A stretch of DNA of 64,000 nucleotides from Streptomyces malachitofuscus (GCF_014650055.1 NZ_BMUF01000001.1:310001-374000); one strand, 5' to 3'. Counted from the stretch's first letter, positions 8,431 to 16,649 are shown. Notes: generated from the letters alone by a model not told the origin. Translations and numbers: made by a program.

Positions 8431-9045
8431 ATGACGCATACGCGCATGATCCTCATCGGAACCGTCGTCTCCCTCCTCGCCGTCACTCCAGGCGTGGCCC
8501 ACGCGGACGACGGCCCCAGCGTCCCCCCAGGCACCGAAGCCACCGCCTCGGCCCCGGTCGAACTCGACGCCAACGACCCCGACCTGAAGCTCCCCGACGG
8601 CGCCACCCTCGCGGAGCCCAAGGTGCTGGACATCAAACAGGTCGTCGAGGACCAGAGCGGTGACGAACGCCGCGAGGACACCAACTCCGACGTCACCTTC
8701 GCACTCCAGGCCGAGGTCCTGTTCGGCAAGGACAGCGCCAAGCTCGGCGGAGAGGCGAAGTCCCGCATCGCCGCCATCGCGGACGAGATCAAGACGCAGA
8801 ACGCCACGAAGATCCGTGTCTTCGGCTTCACCGACAACCTGGGTTCGTCCGCCCACGGCGACGTCCTGTCCCGCAAGCGCGCCAACGCCGTGCACGGCGT
8901 CCTCGTCCAGGAGCTCAGCGACGCCGACGTCACGTACGAGGTCAGGGGCTACGGCGAGCAGTACCCGATCGCCGACAACTCCACGGAGGCCGGCCGCAAG
9001 AAGAACCGGAGGGTGGAGATCTCCTTCCCGCGCACACAGAGCTGA
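8431..9045 (+). CDS. Secreted OmpA-domain peptidoglycan-binding protein
   Basis: About 204 residues with a signal peptide ending near GVAHA and a C-terminal OmpA/MotB domain: EVLFGKDSAKLGGEAKSRI, then VFGFTDNLG, RANAV and EVRGYGEQYPIADNST. The domain binds peptidoglycan, and in a Gram-positive tad locus it probably anchors the apparatus to the wall. The ATG at 8431 is preceded by GAGGCAG. The GTG at 8419, overlapping the lipoprotein stop, is the alternative start and would add four residues. Confidence 0.88.
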   Translation: MTHTRMILIGTVVSLLAVTPGVAHADDGPSVPPGTEATASAPVELDANDPDLKLPDGATLAEPKVLDIKQVVEDQSGDERREDTNSDVTFALQAEVLFGKDSAKLGGEAKSRIAAIADEIKTQNATKIRVFGFTDNLGSSAHGDVLSRKRANAVHGVLVQELSDADVTYEVRGYGEQYPIADNSTEAGRKKNRRVEISFPRTQS

Positions 9046-9140
9046 CTGAAGCAGGTGATCGGCCTTGCCCGCCTTGATCTCCAGGATCAGGGAGCGCAGG
9101 GCCTTTCTGCTGTCGGTGCCCATGCGGAAACAGTTGTTCC

Positions 9141-9548
9141 CTACGACGCCGTGGCCTCGGGGTCGCCCGGGCTCCCCTTCCGCACCACTTCCACGCGTGC
9201 CCCCGCCCGCAGTCCCCAGCCCTCCATCGCCCCCGCCTGCGCTTCGAGCACGTGCCGTGCCCGGAGCCGGGGCAGTCCGAGCCGCCCCGGTGGCATGGTG
9301 CGTACCGCGATGACGCGGAGCCGCCGGTCGAGATAGGCGACGTCGATGGGCATGCGCATCCGGAAGGTGTGCACGCTGTTGGCGGGGGAGAGGAGTAGCG
9401 CGCCGTCGAGGGAGACCCGCCCCAGCAGACCTTTTGTGCGGGCTCGGTAAGAGGTCGCGATCTCCAGACGAACGCGGACGGGTGGCCGCCTCTCCCCGTC
9501 CTCCCGCACGGTCAGTTCCCCGTACCCGTCCTGCCAACGGCCCGTCAC
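9141..9548 (-). CDS. DUF192 family protein
   Basis: A 135-residue protein on the opposite strand to the tad operon, matching DUF192: ARTKGLLGRVSLDGALLL, SVHTFRMRMPIDVAYLD, then VLEAQAGAMEGWGLRAGARV. The function of the family is not established. Members often lie next to actinobacterial tad genes, as here. The GTG start has GAGGGGG seven bases upstream. It has no signal peptide, so it is probably cytoplasmic. Confidence 0.85.
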   Translation of the reverse strand: MTGRWQDGYGELTVREDGERRPPVRVRLEIATSYRARTKGLLGRVSLDGALLLSPANSVHTFRMRMPIDVAYLDRRLRVIAVRTMPPGRLGLPRLRARHVLEAQAGAMEGWGLRAGARVEVVRKGSPGDPEATAS

Positions 9549-9657
9549 CGACCGACCCCCTCATGAACACCGAACGTGCCCGAACGTCCTCGGAGAACGT
9601 ATCCCGGCCAGGCTCTGCGCGGTCGGCTTTGCGGAGTTCCGTGGCCGGCGGCGAGGT

Positions 9658-10150
9658 TCAGGCGCGCGGCAGTACGCCCAGGAGCGATGAGGTGAAGGAG
9701 ACGCGCAGGGCGTCGCGCAGGTCAAGGTGGAGCACGCCGAGGTGGGGTTCGTCGGCGTAGGCGGCGAGTGCGCTGGGCGGTGGCGGGGTGTACGCCGACA
9801 CCGCACCCGCCGAGACCAGGCTCATCAGGCAGAACAGCTGTGCGTCGTCGCCGATCTCGGGGACGTGACGGCGTACGAGGTCGGCCATGGAGGCGAGCCG
9901 TGCGAGGGAGGAGCGCTTGTGCCGCTTGACCACCTCGACCGAGACGTTGTGCTCGAGGACGCCGCCGTGCGCGCCGAAGAGGTCGCACAGACCCCCCGGT
10001 CCGCCAATGACGTGCTGAGGACCTCGGCCAGTTGGGCCGCCCGCGCCTCCGGCGTCGCTTGCGCGTCGATGCCCGCGGCCAATTTCCGCAGCGGACGGAG
10101 GTCTGAGGCCAGACGCTCCGAGGGTTCGGCCCACCCCGGTTCCGGAGCCA
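9658..10150 (-). pseudogene. Decayed TetR-family regulator (C-terminal part, frameshifted)
   Basis: Two reading frames together recreate a TetR ligand-binding domain. The upstream frame reads RLASDLRPLRKLAAGIDAQA through EVLSTSLADRG. The downstream frame continues LCDLFGAHGGVLEHNVSVEV through LRVSFTSSLLGVLPRA and stops at 9658. The switch falls at a run of six cytosines (9992-9997); a seventh would restore the frame. No helix-turn-helix is encoded upstream in either frame, so the DNA-binding domain is also lost. It lies directly in front of the toxin gene on the other strand, a typical place for a former local regulator. The frameshift could be a homopolymer sequencing error, but the missing N-terminus could not. 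Confidence 0.72.
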
Positions 10151-10238
10151 CCGTCCGTGAAGCACCGTGATTGGGTGCCGTTTTGGGCCCACGGGCCCAT
10201 GCCTCGAACACCCGCCCCTTCCTACCCTCGGGGCCTGC

Positions 10239-10260
10239 CGTAACCAAACACGGTTGCGAA
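10239..10260. promoter_or_regulatory. Imperfect inverted repeat upstream of the toxin gene
   Basis: The half-sites CGTAACC and GGTTGCG face each other across six bases with one mismatch, 26 bp before the toxin start codon and upstream of its GAGGAGGGG ribosome-binding site. Size and position fit a repressor operator. The nearest regulator is the decayed TetR relic at 9658-10150, so any control by it may have been lost. No binding evidence exists. Confidence 0.3.
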
Positions 10261-10285
10261 CCGGGGGACTTGAGGAGGGGCGGGC

Positions 10286-12604
10286 ATGGCCTGGATCGGG
10301 GGAGGGGCGGAGTCCGGGGCCGTGCCGGCGGCCGGGAGCGGGGGCGGGCGGCGTGACATGCCCCGGCCGCTGTCCCGCGCCCTGCTGCTGGTGCACGCGC
10401 TGTTCGCGCTCACCGCGCTCGGCGGTCTGGGTCTGCTGCTGACCGCGGCGTCGCTCGACGCGGTCGACGGCACACTGCTCGCCCAGGTCGCCCACGCCGC
10501 CGCTCCCGGCGTGCTCGGCTGGTGGCTGGCCCGCCGCACCTGGCGGGGCGGGGCCCGGGTCTGGGCCGGGCTGATCGCCGTCCAGGCGTGGCTGGTCCTC
10601 GGCTCCGTGTCCAACCTCGCCGACGGGTCGGCCCGCGGCTTCACCCAGCTGCTCCTCCCGCTCCTCGTCCTGTTCCTGCTGACCCGCACGGAGAGCCGCG
10701 ACTGGTACCGCCTCGCCGCACCCGACCGGCGCGAGCACCGCCCCTTCTCCCTGCCCCGGATGATCCGCTGGCGCCGGGACGACGACGGTCAGACGGCGGT
10801 GGAGTACGCCGGTCTGATCGCGGTCGTCGCGGCGATCATCGCGGCCCTGGTCCTCACCGGCCTGGGCAACCAGCTCCTCACCGGCATCCAGGCACAGGTG
10901 TGCCGCGTCACCGGTGCGGCATGTCCCGCGACCGGGGACGGCGGGGACGGCCAGGTCACGGCGGAGGACGGCGACGGCACCGGGGACACGACGACCGGCG
11001 GCGACTCGGGCAATCCCGAGGGTCCCGAGGGCAACCCCGGGGGCGACGCCGACGACCCGGGCGGCACGGACACCGACGACCCGCCCCCCGGGCCGGACGG
11101 CGACCCCTCCGTCGTCGACCCCGTGGCCGCCGAGGACGAGATCGACGAGCCGCCGTACGAGGACCCCACCACCGGAGGTGAGGAGGAGAGCGAGGGCGAC
11201 GAAGGGTGCTTCTCCGGCTTCGGTGCCTTCTTCGGCTGCGCCGGCGACCAGCTCAAGCAGGTCGGTCAGGGACTGTTCGTCGACGGCATCTGGGGCGACC
11301 TCACCGGCATCTGGGACGTGGTGACCAACCCCGTCGACACCTGGAACGGCCTGATGGACTACGGCAGTTCCCTCGGTGACGAGTGGTGGGACAACACCGC
11401 CGACGCCCGCGAGAAGTGGGACGACGGCGACTACTTCGGAGCGATCCTGGACTGGGGCGGAGCCTCGCTCGGCACCGGCGGGACCGTCCTGTTCGACTCG
11501 TTCATCGGCGACGACGTCGTCGACCAGTGGAACAGCGGCAACGAGACCCGGGCCGTCACCACCGTCATCTGGAACGTCGGCTCCCTCTTCATCCCCGGCT
11601 ACGGCGAAGCGAAGATCGCCGAGAAGATCGGCTCGCTCGGCCGGCTCAGCAAGGTCGTCGACGACGCCACCGAGGCCGCCCAGGACGCGCGGCGAGCGGC
11701 CGAGGCCGGCGACCTCGACGCGCTGGAGGACGCCGCCCGGCGCGCCGACGAGGCCGCGGACGAGGCGGAGGACGCGGCCCGCCGCACCGGCTGCACCATC
11801 TCCGCGCCCGCCCGCAGGATCCCGTACGGCGAAGGCCCGCACCCGGGCATCGGCGGCGGACCCGGCACCGGCACCACCGTGCTCGCCGCCGGCCCCGTCG
11901 CGAACCGTCCGTACGTCCTGCGAGCCGAAAGCGGGTGTGACGAGGAGGCCCGGGAGCAGGCCGAGGAGGCGCGCGCCGCCGAGCGCCAGGCCTACCTGGA
12001 ACGCAAGCGTGCCGAGGAACCGGACCGTGCCCGGGAGGCGCTGGAGAACAGGAAGCAGTACCCCGACCCCGAGCACGGCGACGCGAACGACCCGCGCAAC
12101 TACAACCCGCCCGACTGGGCCGACGACCTGAGCAGCCGCGAGTACGGCGACGCGGACGGCGGCGACGGCTTCTGGGCGAGCCGCGACCGCAACCCCGCCC
12201 CCAACTGGCGCAACGAGTCGTGGCTGCGCTACCAGGAACAGGTCACCGGCACCCAGCGCGGCTACGAGTACGTCGTCCCGCACCCCGACCCGAACGTTCC
12301 GGACGTCGAGTTCGACGGCTGGGACTCCTCCCGGGAGACCTTCCTGGAGGCCAAGAACGGCTACGACAGCTTCCTGGCCTCCGACCGCACGGAACTCACC
12401 CCGTCCGGCAGGGAACGGCTGCTGACCGAGGCGCGCCGGCAGGTGAGCGCGGCCAACGGCAAGGACATCGAGTGGCACTTCTCCAACGAGGAGGTCGCCG
12501 ACGCCGCCCGGGACGCCTTCGAGGACGCGGGCCTGGACATCGAGGTCGTCCACACCGCACCCGACAGGATCGCCGGCGACAGGAAGCCCGAGGCGTTCGA
12601 CTGA
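10286..12604 (+). CDS. Polymorphic toxin: 4-TM region, Flp-prepilin motif, helical linker, REase-fold nuclease
   Basis: A 772-residue multidomain protein. Residues 30-133 form about four transmembrane helices. Residues 161-201 copy a Flp prepilin: basic RWRRDDDG|QTAVEYAGLIAVV with Gly168 at the predicted cleavage point and Glu173 at +5, then a hydrophobic helix. Residues 210-305 are an acidic Gly/Asp/Pro linker. Residues 308-460 are a Trp/Gly-rich conserved-looking region, followed by an Ala/Glu-rich helical stretch (460-500) and a charged linker. Residues about 640-760 look like a PD-(D/E)xK nuclease of the Tox-REase-5 kind, with Asp677 (VEFDGW) and Glu688-Ala-Lys690 (FLEAKNGY) as candidate catalytic residues. 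An immunity-like gene follows 78 bp downstream. The nuclease assignment rests on motif memory. Mode of export through Tad is inferred. The ATG has a GAGGAGGGG site. Confidence 0.72.
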   Translation: MAWIGGGAESGAVPAAGSGGGRRDMPRPLSRALLLVHALFALTALGGLGLLLTAASLDAVDGTLLAQVAHAAAPGVLGWWLARRTWRGGARVWAGLIAVQAWLVLGSVSNLADGSARGFTQLLLPLLVLFLLTRTESRDWYRLAAPDRREHRPFSLPRMIRWRRDDDGQTAVEYAGLIAVVAAIIAALVLTGLGNQLLTGIQAQVCRVTGAACPATGDGGDGQVTAEDGDGTGDTTTGGDSGNPEGPEGNPGGDADDPGGTDTDDPPPGPDGDPSVVDPVAAEDEIDEPPYEDPTTGGEEESEGDEGCFSGFGAFFGCAGDQLKQVGQGLFVDGIWGDLTGIWDVVTNPVDTWNGLMDYGSSLGDEWWDNTADAREKWDDGDYFGAILDWGGASLGTGGTVLFDSFIGDDVVDQWNSGNETRAVTTVIWNVGSLFIPGYGEAKIAEKIGSLGRLSKVVDDATEAAQDARRAAEAGDLDALEDAARRADEAADEAEDAARRTGCTISAPARRIPYGEGPHPGIGGGPGTGTTVLAAGPVANRPYVLRAESGCDEEAREQAEEARAAERQAYLERKRAEEPDRAREALENRKQYPDPEHGDANDPRNYNPPDWADDLSSREYGDADGGDGFWASRDRNPAPNWRNESWLRYQEQVTGTQRGYEYVVPHPDPNVPDVEFDGWDSSRETFLEAKNGYDSFLASDRTELTPSGRERLLTEARRQVSAANGKDIEWHFSNEEVADAARDAFEDAGLDIEVVHTAPDRIAGDRKPEAFD

Positions 12605-12682
12605 CGGGGCAGCGGACGGATCGCGTCCTAAGGTGGTCGCGACGGCGGATGTGGGCGAGAGGCGAGAGAAGAGAGACGGGAC

Positions 12683-13417
12683 ATGCGACGCGTGGTGCGG
12701 GGCTTCTGGGGCCCCCGGCAGGAGTCGGCGGAGGAACTCGCCGCACGGTGGAGCACGACGTTGGACCGGTTCGCCCTGCTGCTTCCGGAGGCGGCCGGGG
12801 GGCCGGGTGAGGCGGCCGGTCACACGGCATGGGCGTGGCGCACCGCTCCCGCCGCCGGGCCCGCCGAAACGATCGGGTCGGACGAGTCGTCGCTGCTCGG
12901 CGCGCTGCGTACGGCCCGGGAGGCCGATCCCTGGGCGGCGGCGAACGGCACGTCCCTGCGGCTGCTCGCGGACGGCACCGCCGACGGCTGGAAGGTGGAG
13001 CTCGCCGCGCTGGCGGGCGGAACGCCGGACTCCCTGCTCCAGTCGCTGGTCGCCACGATCACCTTCCCCGACGAGGCGTCGTTTCCCGACGCCGCGCTGC
13101 TCACCGTCGTCGCGGAGGCCTGGCGGCCGGACTTCGGGGACGTGAGCGACCGGGCCGTCACCTCCGCCCTGAAGAAGGAGGCGGGCTTCAGAATCGGGAC
13201 CCCGTCGGTGGGCTGGGCCGGCTATCTGTCGGCGGGCCGCGCCGCGCGCATCCCCGCCGACCTGACCGCCGACCGCGTCGAACTCCCCACCGGGGGCGTC
13301 CTCCTCACCATCGCGTCGCCCGGGGACACCGGGGCCGTCGTCGAGGCGTACGAGACCCTCAGGAAGTCCGGTGCGCTGGAGCCGCTGCCCCGCCCGATGA
13401 AGAGGCCCACGCTGTGA
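12683..13417 (+). CDS. Imm52-family immunity protein (predicted)
   Basis: A 244-residue soluble protein whose N-terminus, VRGFWGPRQESAEELAARW, matches the WGPR-x-E-S/T signature of Imm52. This family is typically encoded right after Tox-REase-5 toxins. Other shared-looking features are PDFGDVSDRAV and VGWAGYLSAGRA. Imm52 proteins are thought to bind and neutralise the cognate nuclease in the producing cell. The gene begins 78 bp after the toxin. A TAAGGT hexamer at 12629-12634 in the gap could be an extra promoter, so immunity might also be made independently of the toxin. The stop overlaps the next start (GTGA). Confidence 0.75.
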   Translation: MRRVVRGFWGPRQESAEELAARWSTTLDRFALLLPEAAGGPGEAAGHTAWAWRTAPAAGPAETIGSDESSLLGALRTAREADPWAAANGTSLRLLADGTADGWKVELAALAGGTPDSLLQSLVATITFPDEASFPDAALLTVVAEAWRPDFGDVSDRAVTSALKKEAGFRIGTPSVGWAGYLSAGRAARIPADLTADRVELPTGGVLLTIASPGDTGAVVEAYETLRKSGALEPLPRPMKRPTL

Positions 13418-13929
13418 CAGCCCGCATGGGTGAGCCCTTCGACATGGGCCGGGTGGTCTCCGCGGTCGAGGCGGCCCTGTCCGCTCCCCTCCCGGAATCC
13501 GGTCCGACGGCCGACGAGGGGGAGCCGGACACGGGTGAGTGGGTGTCGACCCGGGGGGAGGGGTTCCTGCTGATCCCCCTCTGGGAGAGCGCCGCGCTCA
13601 CGGGTGTGTACGGGCGCGAATGGAGCGACGCGGAGGCGACGGCGGAGGCACACCTGTCCGCTGTGGTACGGGAGTTGGACCGCCGTTGGGGGCTGCCGCA
13701 CCGGACCGTGACCATGGGGCCGGCCCTGCTCGGACGTCCAGCGGGGGAGCCCTTCCGCACCCTCGTCGCCAAGGACTGCAACGGCGACCTGACCGTCTGG
13801 GGGCCGGTGCCCGCCGCCCCGGGCGCCCGCTGGGCCGCCGTCTCCCTCAACCAGTCCGACGGTGACGCGCCGATGATGCTCACGGCGCTGATCACCGACC
13901 GGCCGCTGACTGATGTGACGGGGTTGTAG
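13414..13929 (+). CDS. Unknown protein coupled to the immunity gene
   Basis: A 171-residue soluble protein with no family recognised. It has mixed alpha/beta character and several tryptophans (GEWVSTRGEGFLLIPLWES, LDRRWGLPHRTV, GDLTVWGPVP), no signal peptide and no membrane helix. The GTG start overlaps the stop of the Imm52-like gene, so the two are almost certainly co-translated. That position suggests a second immunity factor or a chaperone for the toxin, but nothing in the sequence proves it. Confidence 0.75.
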   Translation: MTARMGEPFDMGRVVSAVEAALSAPLPESGPTADEGEPDTGEWVSTRGEGFLLIPLWESAALTGVYGREWSDAEATAEAHLSAVVRELDRRWGLPHRTVTMGPALLGRPAGEPFRTLVAKDCNGDLTVWGPVPAAPGARWAAVSLNQSDGDAPMMLTALITDRPLTDVTGL

Positions 13930-13937
13930 CAGTAGTT

Positions 13938-13958
13938 GACACCGTTCACTCTGGTGTC
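13938..13958. terminator. Inverted repeat at the end of the toxin-immunity operon
   Basis: GACACC and GGTGTC pair across nine bases, starting 9 bp after the stop of the 13414-13929 gene. There is no U-tract. It may be a weak terminator or an operator. The overlapping TTGACA at 13936-13941 could also serve as a -35 element for the lipoprotein gene that follows. Confidence 0.35.
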
Positions 13959-14022
13959 GTGACTCGGGTGCTGGATAGCGTGGGTTCGCTCGAGAGAAGC
14001 CTCGCCCCACCGGGAGCCGACC

Positions 14023-14673
14023 GTGAACCGCCGTCCCACCCTGCTCGCAGCGCTCGCGCTGACCGCCGCCGTGACGCTGGCCGCGTGCGGAAGCGACGAC
14101 GACTCCGCCAAGGCCGGCGACGAGATCGCGGGCGCCGACACGAACACCGAACAGTCGCCGTCCCCGAGCCCGTCGACGCCGGCGGCGGCAGACCGGCCGA
14201 AGATCCAGCTGCCGTCCGACGTCACGCACACGTTCGAGTGGAAGAAGACCGGCGACCCGGAGAAGGATGCGGTGCTCAACGACTCCGAGCAGCGGATCAA
14301 GGCCGTGGACATGGCCATCGCGGAACAGGACCCCTTGCATGAGGCGTACCTCTTCTACTCCGAGGGCACCGCAGCCGCGGGAAGCGAGAAGTACATCCAG
14401 GAGTTCGTCGATCACAAGGCTCGCACGACTGGCTCGACCCGGTTCTACAACGAAAGCCTGACCGTCAATGAAGACGGAACCGCGGCCCTGGTGTACTGCG
14501 AGGACCAGAGCAAGGCGTTCAACAAGTTCCTCAAAACCGGCAAGACGGACGTCACTCCGGTGACCAAGGACTCGTACGTCATCTACGCAAGCACTCTGCG
14601 CAAGAACAAGAGCGGTGTGTGGGTCACCGAACGCCTGACGTCCGAGAGGGGCAGCGCCAAGTGCCAGCCGTGA
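14023..14673 (+). CDS. Secreted lipoprotein, unknown function
   Basis: A 216-residue lipoprotein: basic start, hydrophobic segment, LAAC lipobox near residue 22, an Asp/Ser/Pro-rich tether to about residue 60, then a folded domain (THTFEWKKTGDPEKDAVLND through YCEDQSKAFNKF) with an NTF2-like rhythm seen by eye only. The GTG start has a GGGAG site. The stop overlaps the ATG of the next secreted-protein gene (TGATG), so the two products are made together and probably act together outside the membrane. Confidence 0.78.
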   Translation: MNRRPTLLAALALTAAVTLAACGSDDDSAKAGDEIAGADTNTEQSPSPSPSTPAAADRPKIQLPSDVTHTFEWKKTGDPEKDAVLNDSEQRIKAVDMAIAEQDPLHEAYLFYSEGTAAAGSEKYIQEFVDHKARTTGSTRFYNESLTVNEDGTAALVYCEDQSKAFNKFLKTGKTDVTPVTKDSYVIYASTLRKNKSGVWVTERLTSERGSAKCQP

Positions 14674-15692
14674 TGCCGAAGCGCTCGTGGGTCTATGGGG
14701 GAATCACGGCGCTGATTCTCGCGGTCGCCAACCCCGCGTACGCGGACACAGGGTTCGGTGGCAGCACCGACGGCGACACACAGCAACGTGCCGAAACCAG
14801 TGCCGACGGCACCGTCTCCGTCACCGTCGGCGGGGTCGTCTTCGACCGTTCCAAGAACGGCACCGGTGACGGTGCCGGCGCGCTGACGTCCTCCACGTCA
14901 TGGGCGCCGCCCCCCTGCTGGTACGCGCCCAAGTACACGCCCGAGCAGTTGCAGGACTACCTGGAGCCCATCTGGGAGGCCGGTTCGACGGGCCACGAGT
15001 GGGACGCGAAGCAGCGGGAGAAGTACCTGAACCCGGACGACCCGAAGAAGGACTTCCACAAGGACAAGTCCGGCGAGGGCTACTGGTGGGGTTCGTACGT
15101 CGACGAGAGCTACCCGCCCGGCTGGGACTCCTGCACGAAGGACTACTTCTGGGTCGACGAGGGCGAAGCCCCGCCCGCGGACATCGAGAACGCGGTCACA
15201 CCGGAGGTCCTCGCCGAACTGGCGTACGCGGAGATCCGCGTCCCGGGCACCGAGGTCACCCTCGCCCCCGCCGAGGCGGCCAAGGTGAACCTCCCGACCT
15301 GGGCGTGGCTGGACGGCGCGCAGTTCAAGCAGGTCTCGGTCACCGCGTCCGTCCCGGAGATCGGCATCGAGGCGACCGCCACGGCGGAGCCGGTGTCGCT
15401 GAAGATCGAGCCGGGCACCCCGGACGCCGAGACCTACCCGGCGTCGGGCGTCTGCGAGATCGACGGCGGCCGTATCGGCGAGCCGTACGCGAAGGGCAAG
15501 GCGGAGGAGACGCCGCCGTGCGGGGTGAGGTACCTGCGTTCCTCGGGCGACGGCACCTTCCCGCTCCAGGCCACGGTCACCTGGGAGATTCACTGGACCG
15601 GCTCCGGCGGTGCGGGCGGTGACCTCCCGGACGGCGAGTTCGGCGCCACGCAGGAGGTCGTGGTCCAGGAAATCCAGGCCGTCAACCGCTGA
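14661..15692 (+). CDS. Secreted Trp/Tyr-rich protein, unknown function
   Basis: About 343 residues with a signal peptide (hydrophobic WVYGGITALILAVANPAYA), then a mature protein rich in aromatic residues in its first half (APPPCWYAPKYTPEQ, EGYWWGSYVDESYPPGWDS) and beta-rich later. Four or more cysteines could form disulfides. The GTG at 14661 is chosen because GAGAGGGG lies nine bases before it; the ATG at 14673 overlaps the lipoprotein stop and is the alternative. It probably works with the adjacent lipoprotein. No enzyme motif was recognised. Confidence 0.75.
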   Translation: MPAVMPKRSWVYGGITALILAVANPAYADTGFGGSTDGDTQQRAETSADGTVSVTVGGVVFDRSKNGTGDGAGALTSSTSWAPPPCWYAPKYTPEQLQDYLEPIWEAGSTGHEWDAKQREKYLNPDDPKKDFHKDKSGEGYWWGSYVDESYPPGWDSCTKDYFWVDEGEAPPADIENAVTPEVLAELAYAEIRVPGTEVTLAPAEAAKVNLPTWAWLDGAQFKQVSVTASVPEIGIEATATAEPVSLKIEPGTPDAETYPASGVCEIDGGRIGEPYAKGKAEETPPCGVRYLRSSGDGTFPLQATVTWEIHWTGSGGAGGDLPDGEFGATQEVVVQEIQAVNR

Positions 15693-15711
15693 GGTCGGGT
15701 AGGAAGTGCCC

Positions 15712-16587
15712 ATGACCACACTTGGCGCAGTCTTCCGTCCCCAGCTCGCTCCCGAGAGGCTCCGGTCCGTCGCGCGGACCGCGGACGAGAGCGGGCTCGA
15801 GGAACTCTGGCTGTGGGAGGACTGTTTCCGGGAGGGCGGCATCTCGACGGGCGCCGCCGCGCTGGCGTGGACGGAACGGGTGCGGGTGGGGGTCGGGCTG
15901 CTCCCCGTGCCGTTGCGGAACGTCGCCGTCACGGCGATGGAGGCGGCGAGCCTGCACCGTATGTTCCCCGGGCGGGCGGTCCTCGGGGTCGGCCACGGGG
16001 TGCAGGACTGGATGGGGCAGGTCGGGGCGCGGGTCGAGTCGCCGGTGACCCTGCTGCGGGAGCATCTGGCCGCGCTGCGTGCCCTGCTGGGCGGGGAGCG
16101 GGTCACGACCGAGGGGCGGTACGTCATGCTCGACGACGTCGCCCTCGACTGGCCACCGGAGGGACCGGTCGAGATTCTTGCCGGAGCCACCGGGCCCCGC
16201 ACCGTACGGCTCACCGGTGAGACCGCCGACGGGACCATCCTCACCGCCAGTACCTCCCCCGACGGGGTCCGGCAGGCGCGTCGGCTCATCGAGGAGGGGC
16301 AGGCCGCGGCGGGACGGACCGGTACGCCCCACAAGGTCGTCGTCTATCTGCTCGCCGCCACCGGGGACGGAGCCGGCGAGCGAGTGCGGGCCGAACTGGC
16401 CGCCGAGGGAGTGGGCGGACAGGAGGACCTCGGGGTGGCCGGGGACGCCGCCGCCGTGGCCGAGGCGGTGCGACGGCTGGCCGGTGCCGGGGCCGACTCG
16501 GTCATCCTCCAGCCGACCGGTGACGAGCCCGACCCCGAGGGCTTCGTACGGTTCGTGGCCGAGGACGTACGGCCGCTGGTGCCGTAG
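15712..16587 (+). CDS. LLM-class flavin-dependent oxidoreductase
   Basis: A 291-residue TIM-barrel enzyme of the luciferase-like monooxygenase/F420-dependent group: N-terminal strand TTLGAVFRPQLAPERL, SGLEELWLWEDCF, the RVRVGVGLLPVPLRN segment, GRAVLGVGHGV and VEILAGATGPRTVRL are typical. The cofactor (FMN or F420) and substrate cannot be told from sequence. AGGAAG five bases before the ATG decides the start over the GTG six bases earlier. It is a monocistronic-looking gene. Confidence 0.88.
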   Translation: MTTLGAVFRPQLAPERLRSVARTADESGLEELWLWEDCFREGGISTGAAALAWTERVRVGVGLLPVPLRNVAVTAMEAASLHRMFPGRAVLGVGHGVQDWMGQVGARVESPVTLLREHLAALRALLGGERVTTEGRYVMLDDVALDWPPEGPVEILAGATGPRTVRLTGETADGTILTASTSPDGVRQARRLIEEGQAAAGRTGTPHKVVVYLLAATGDGAGERVRAELAAEGVGGQEDLGVAGDAAAVAEAVRRLAGAGADSVILQPTGDEPDPEGFVRFVAEDVRPLVP

Positions 16588-16649
16588 CGAGGCGGCGTGC
16601 ACCGATAAAACGAGCGACAGGCAGGGCCCCGGTCGGGCAAGGTCGGTGC

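Noticed and set aside
9722..12823. A 1033-residue minus-strand open frame across the toxin gene
   Set aside because: It covers the toxin coding region antisense, is low complexity and has no recognisable domain. The toxin frame has the motifs and the ribosome-binding site.
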